From positions 1 through 7,404 of the forward strand of contig JAJAZI010000218.1 of assembly GCA_026785785.1 (NCBI GenBank): a stretch of 7,404 nucleotides of DNA, read 5' to 3'. Below are positions 5,011-7,404 of this stretch, one piece after another. This DNA comes from Microbacteriaceae bacterium. Lineage in GTDB: Bacteria; Actinomycetota; Actinomycetes; Actinomycetales; Microbacteriaceae. The notes under the pieces were generated by a model that did no database searches, was not told where the DNA came from, and saw only the letters and a list, made by a program, of their open reading frames with translations. Position 1 is the stretch's first letter, and each line of letters begins with the position of its first letter. Made by a program: the position numbers and the translations under genes.

Positions 5011-5772
5011 ATGCCGACGAGCCTCCGCGACTCCCCCGGGGCCAGGGTCGGGCTTTCGATCGCCATCGCGACGGGGCTCTATGGGATCTCCTTCGGCGCC
5101 CTGTCGGTGGCATCCGGGCTCGACATCTGGCAGACCGCGGCGATGAGCCTGCTGCTGTTCTCCGGCGGATCGCAATTCGCCTTCATCGGGGTGATCGCGG
5201 GCGGCGGAACCCCGGTCGCCGCGGCGAGCGCGGCCGCACTGCTCGGCATCCGCAACGCCGTCTACGGGATGCAACTTAATGCGCTGCTCCACCCGCAGGG
5301 CTGGCGCCGATTCGCCGCCGCGCACGTGACCATCGACGAATCGCTCGCCACGAGCACCGGCCAGTCCGATCCGCTCGAGCAGAAGCGCGGGTTCTGGGTC
5401 GCCGGGGTCGGCATCTTCGTGCTGTGGAACGTGTTCACCCTTGTGGGAGCGTTCGCCGGCGACGCGCTGGGCGACCCGAAGCGCTGGGGCCTCGACGGGG
5501 CGGCGGTCGCCGCATTCCTCGGGCTGCTCTGGCCGCGGCTGCGGTCGCGCGAGGCGGGGGCGATCGCCGTCGTCTGCGCGCTCGCGACCGTCGTGGCCGT
5601 TCCGTTCGTGCCTCCCGGCATTCCAATTCTTGTAGCGGCCGTCGTCGCCGCCGCGATCGGCTGGTTCGGTTCGGCGCGGGCCCCGGAGGGCGAGGGGCTT
5701 GAGCCCGACATCGACCCCTATCGCGGCACGGACTCCCCCGGCCACAGCACTCGCACTGCGGGCAACCCGTGA
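5011..5772 (+). CDS. azlC: AzlC family branched-chain amino acid exporter, large subunit
   Basis: This 253-residue polytopic membrane protein is the large subunit of the two-part AzlCD exporter, which moves branched-chain amino acids or their analogues out of the cell. The AzlC pattern is clear: GLYGISFGALSVASGLDIWQ (22-41), the SGGSQFAFIGVIAGGG segment (51-66), GIRNAVYGMQLNALL (79-93) with its conserved arginine, and TIDESLA (107-113) at the start of the second half. Later helices lie near 127-150, 163-175, 182-200 and 203-219. The last ~30 residues are a hydrophilic acidic tail without recognisable function. The stop overlaps the azlD start (GTGA), so the two are cotranscribed and probably translationally coupled. 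The upstream neighbour is divergent, leaving about 114 bp for both promoters. The family is secure; the exact substrate is not. Confidence 0.93.
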   Translation: MPTSLRDSPGARVGLSIAIATGLYGISFGALSVASGLDIWQTAAMSLLLFSGGSQFAFIGVIAGGGTPVAAASAAALLGIRNAVYGMQLNALLHPQGWRRFAAAHVTIDESLATSTGQSDPLEQKRGFWVAGVGIFVLWNVFTLVGAFAGDALGDPKRWGLDGAAVAAFLGLLWPRLRSREAGAIAVVCALATVVAVPFVPPGIPILVAAVVAAAIGWFGSARAPEGEGLEPDIDPYRGTDSPGHSTRTAGNP

Positions 5773-6080
5773 GCCTCTGGTTCTGGGTGATCGTGGCCTG
5801 CGTCGTCGGGTTCCTCACCAAGCTGCTCGGCTATCTCCTGCCGCGCAAGTGGCTCACCAATCCGCGCGTCGCTCGCGTCGCGGGCATCCTCACGATCGGG
5901 CTCCTCGCCTCCCTGACGATCGCGAACACGGTCGCGACCGGCCAGCAGCTGGCGCTCGACGCCCGGCTCGGGGCGCTTGTCGCGGCCGCGATCGCGCTCT
6001 GGCTGCGGGCACCGTTTCTCCTCGTGGTCATCGTCGGAGCGGCCGCGGCGGCCGGGCTGCGGCTGCTCGGCTGGCCATAG
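5769..6080 (+). CDS. azlD: AzlD family branched-chain amino acid exporter, small subunit
   Basis: This 103-residue protein is almost entirely membrane-embedded, with helices near 1-24, 38-56, 65-81 and 84-100. A short basic LPRKWLTNPRVAR loop follows the first helix, as is typical of AzlD. It is the small partner of AzlC and both are needed for export. The GTG start overlaps the azlC stop by four bases, and without a strong ribosome-binding site (only a GGGC stretch upstream) translation probably depends on coupling to azlC. The length is normal for the family (about 100-110). Confidence 0.9.
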   Translation: MSLWFWVIVACVVGFLTKLLGYLLPRKWLTNPRVARVAGILTIGLLASLTIANTVATGQQLALDARLGALVAAAIALWLRAPFLLVVIVGAAAAAGLRLLGWP

Positions 6081-6190
6081 CCGCGCGCACCGCGTCCGAG
6101 CCGGCCACGCGTTACCGAGGAGTTTCGGCGACACGCCGCTGTTCCGGGCGGCGCGACTCGGCGCGGTGCCGATTCTCCTGTGTTACCTCG

Positions 6191-6211
6191 CACAACGCAC
6201 AACGCACAACG
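6191..6211 (+). repeat. CACAACG x 3 short tandem repeat
   Basis: Three perfect head-to-tail 7-bp units lie directly before the 15-bp repeat array in the gap between azlD and the hydrolase gene. They probably arose by replication slippage. Confidence 0.8.
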
Positions 6212-6215
6212 CGCG

Positions 6216-6290
6216 ACCGCGCACGTCGTAACCGCGCACGTCGTAACCGCGCACGTCGTAACCGCGCACGTCGTAACCGCGCACGTCGTG
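6216..6290 (+). repeat. 15-bp tandem repeat, five units (ACCGCGCACGTCGTA)
   Basis: Units at 6216, 6231, 6246, 6261 and 6276 are identical except for the final base of the fifth (G for A). The array ends 62 bp before the hydrolase start codon. Every unit contains the sequence ACGT. Because 15 is a multiple of three, the array keeps frames open and makes repetitive peptides such as (VTAHV)n, which do not look like real protein. Such perfect short repeats usually vary in copy number between strains. The rest of 6081-6352 shows nothing gene-like, apart from a small CGCGAG/CTCGCG hairpin at 6297-6317. Confidence 0.92.
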
Positions 6291-6352
6291 ACCTTTCGCG
6301 AGTCCGGGACCCTCGCGCGTCACGGACCTCCGAAGTGTGGTGGACTCGACCG

Positions 6353-7126
6353 GTGCCAAACATCTACCCGAGCTATGTCGCCATCGGCGACAGCTTCACC
6401 GAGGGCGTCGGCGACGAGAGGCCCGACGGCAGTGTGCGAGGCTGGGCCGACCTCGTCGCCCTCGGCCTCGCGCTCGCCTCGCCCGAGTCGGTCAGCTACG
6501 CGAACCTCGCCATCCGCGGTCGCCTGCTCGCCCCGATCGTGACCGAGCAGTTGGATGCCGCAATCGCGCTTACCCCCGCCCTTCTGAGCATCAACGGTGG
6601 CGGCAATGACATTCTGCGCCCGCGCGTCGCGGTCGGCCAGGTCGCCGACGGACTCGAAGCCGCCGTCGACCGTGCGGTCGCGAGCGGAATCCACGTCATA
6701 CTCACCAGCGGTGCGAACCCGACCCGGCACATCCCGCTCGGCGCCCTCATCGGCCGCCGCGGCGATCAGCTCGCCCAGGCGATGCGCGATCGCCTGCCGA
6801 AGCAGGGAGTCACCTTCGTCGACAACTGGGCCGACGCCGAGCTCACCGAGAGCCGCTTCTGGTCCCCGGACAAGCTGCACCTCAACTCCCGCGGCCACGA
6901 GCGCGTCGCGAGCAACGTGCTCGCCGCCCTCGAGGTGCCAATTCCGGATGCCGCGGGCAAGCACATCGACGGCGCACCGGCACAGCGCACCGCCGCGTAT
7001 TGGCGCGAACACGTGCTGCCGTGGATCGGACGCCGCCTCACGGCCCGCTCCTCCGGCGACAACCGGGCGCCCAAGATCGCCACGCTCACGCCAGTGGAGC
7101 TGCCGAACACGCGCGGCAAGCACTGA
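6353..7126 (+). CDS. SGNH/GDSL-type hydrolase (esterase or lipase family)
   Basis: The 257-residue protein carries the four SGNH blocks: block I AIGDSFTEG with nucleophile S14, block II NLAIRGR with G56, block III GGGNDIL with N85, and block V SPDKLHLNSRGH with D173 and H176 (DxxH). The family hydrolyses ester bonds of lipids, acetylated sugars or similar compounds; the substrate cannot be told from sequence. There is no signal peptide or membrane helix, so it should act in the cytoplasm. The fold is complete by about residue 195 and the remaining ~60 residues form a basic, proline-containing C-terminal extension. The GTG at 6353 is preferred because block I begins ten residues later, as in short cytoplasmic relatives; a GTG at 6335 is possible. 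No good ribosome-binding site precedes either. The frame is open upstream to 5699, but that part reads through azlC, azlD and the repeats. Confidence 0.93.
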   Translation: MPNIYPSYVAIGDSFTEGVGDERPDGSVRGWADLVALGLALASPESVSYANLAIRGRLLAPIVTEQLDAAIALTPALLSINGGGNDILRPRVAVGQVADGLEAAVDRAVASGIHVILTSGANPTRHIPLGALIGRRGDQLAQAMRDRLPKQGVTFVDNWADAELTESRFWSPDKLHLNSRGHERVASNVLAALEVPIPDAAGKHIDGAPAQRTAAYWREHVLPWIGRRLTARSSGDNRAPKIATLTPVELPNTRGKH

Positions 7127-7133
7127 GCCCACC

Positions 7134-7148
7134 CACCCCCTCGGGGTG
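7134..7148 (+). terminator. Small hairpin after the hydrolase gene
   Basis: CACCCC (7134-7139) and GGGGTG (7143-7148) form a 6-bp stem with a three-base loop, eight bases beyond the hydrolase stop. It has no T-run and its last bases lie just before the presumed -10 of the next gene. A weak terminator is possible. Confidence 0.35.
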
Positions 7149-7160
7149 CAGACTAGACGC

Positions 7161-7404
7161 GTGTGGCCCCTCGAAAGAATCCTCGTGTTGGCCGGGACGG
7201 CCGTGGCCACCGGAGCGGCCCTCGGGGGAGCGTATGCGATCGCCCTGCTGACGAGGGAGCAGTTGTCGCTGCCCTCCGGGCCGTCGTTCGCCCTCCTCCC
7301 CGTTGCGGGAATCGTCGGCGCGGCAGTGGGCGCCCTCGTCGCGGCCGCCGGTGCCGCGGGTGGCGCCGCGGCCATTCTGCTCACCCGCAGCCGTTCAATG
7401 GGCC
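7161..7404 (+). CDS. Small membrane protein, N-terminal part only (runs off the right edge)
   Basis: From the GTG at 7161 the frame is open to the end of the window, 81 codons. It starts MWPLERILVLAGTAVATGAA, giving a first helix at about 6-30, then a polar loop (LTREQLSLPSGPS) and a second Ala/Gly-rich helix (about 43-72) with small-residue repeats, followed by basic TRSRS. The start is supported by hydrophobic sequence beginning at once after it and by CAGACT six bases upstream, a weak TAnnnT-like -10 for a leaderless transcript. No family was recognised. Confidence 0.6.
   Translation, partial: MWPLERILVLAGTAVATGAALGGAYAIALLTREQLSLPSGPSFALLPVAGIVGAAVGALVAAAGAAGGAAAILLTRSRSMG

Noticed and set aside
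4897..5745. Upstream extension of the heliorhodopsin-like frame to 547 residues
   Set aside because: It reads antisense through azlC, the added sequence is arginine/glycine/aspartate-rich shadow translation, and a heliorhodopsin of normal length starts near 4896.
5699..6352. N-terminal extension of the hydrolase frame to 475 residues
   Set aside because: The extension crosses azlC, azlD and the repeat array in a shadow frame; the SGNH fold needs only the part from about 6353.
6180..6542. Open frame with (VTAHV)n repeats
   Set aside because: It is generated by the 15-bp tandem repeat and then runs out of frame through the SGNH hydrolase gene.
6320..7384. Minus-strand frame of 354 codons opposite the hydrolase
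   Set aside because: It is antisense to clear SGNH motifs and to the next membrane-protein gene and has no family resemblance.

Overview
The window looks like a piece of chromosome from a high-GC Gram-positive bacterium, most likely an actinobacterium of the Microbacteriaceae type. The grounds are GC-rich third codon positions, frequent GTG starts, several genes that appear to be transcribed without a leader (a TAnnnT -10 element six bases before the start codon), and many GGATGC/GCATCC hexamers. No rRNA, tRNA, CRISPR array or transposase was seen.

Layout, left to right. A partial membrane-protein gene leaves the left edge on the minus strand (1-399); a near-perfect operator palindrome sits on its -10 region. 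A small conserved-looking hypothetical gene (699-950, +) converges on a complete acyl-CoA synthetase of the ANL superfamily (968-2539, -), with a 9-bp-stem hairpin between them. The gene-free stretch 2540-3010 holds 33-bp-period tandem repeats in two opposed clusters (2663-2767 and 2864-2955) around a 10-bp-stem hairpin. Next comes a decaying block: a multi-pass membrane-protein gene (3011-3712) that seems to have lost its last segment to a stop codon and a frameshift, then the first ~30 codons of a flavodoxin gene (from 3919) that run into a GC-rich repeat and overlap the gene coming from the other side.

That opposing gene (4102-4896, -) is the most interesting item. It is a seven-helix heliorhodopsin homologue that keeps the scaffold and the helix-C counterion glutamate, but has alanine where the retinal-binding lysine should be and no lysine anywhere in the protein. 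It is divergent from an azlC-azlD pair (5011-5772 and 5769-6080, +), a two-component branched-chain amino acid exporter. After a 15-bp x 5 tandem repeat (6216-6290) come a complete SGNH/GDSL-type hydrolase (6353-7126, +) and the start of a small membrane protein running off the right edge (7161-7404, +).

The genes do not form one pathway. Only azlC-azlD are clearly cotranscribed and act as a complex. The heliorhodopsin homologue shares a control region with azlCD, so co-regulation is possible but not shown. All family assignments come from reading motifs by eye; no database search was run.
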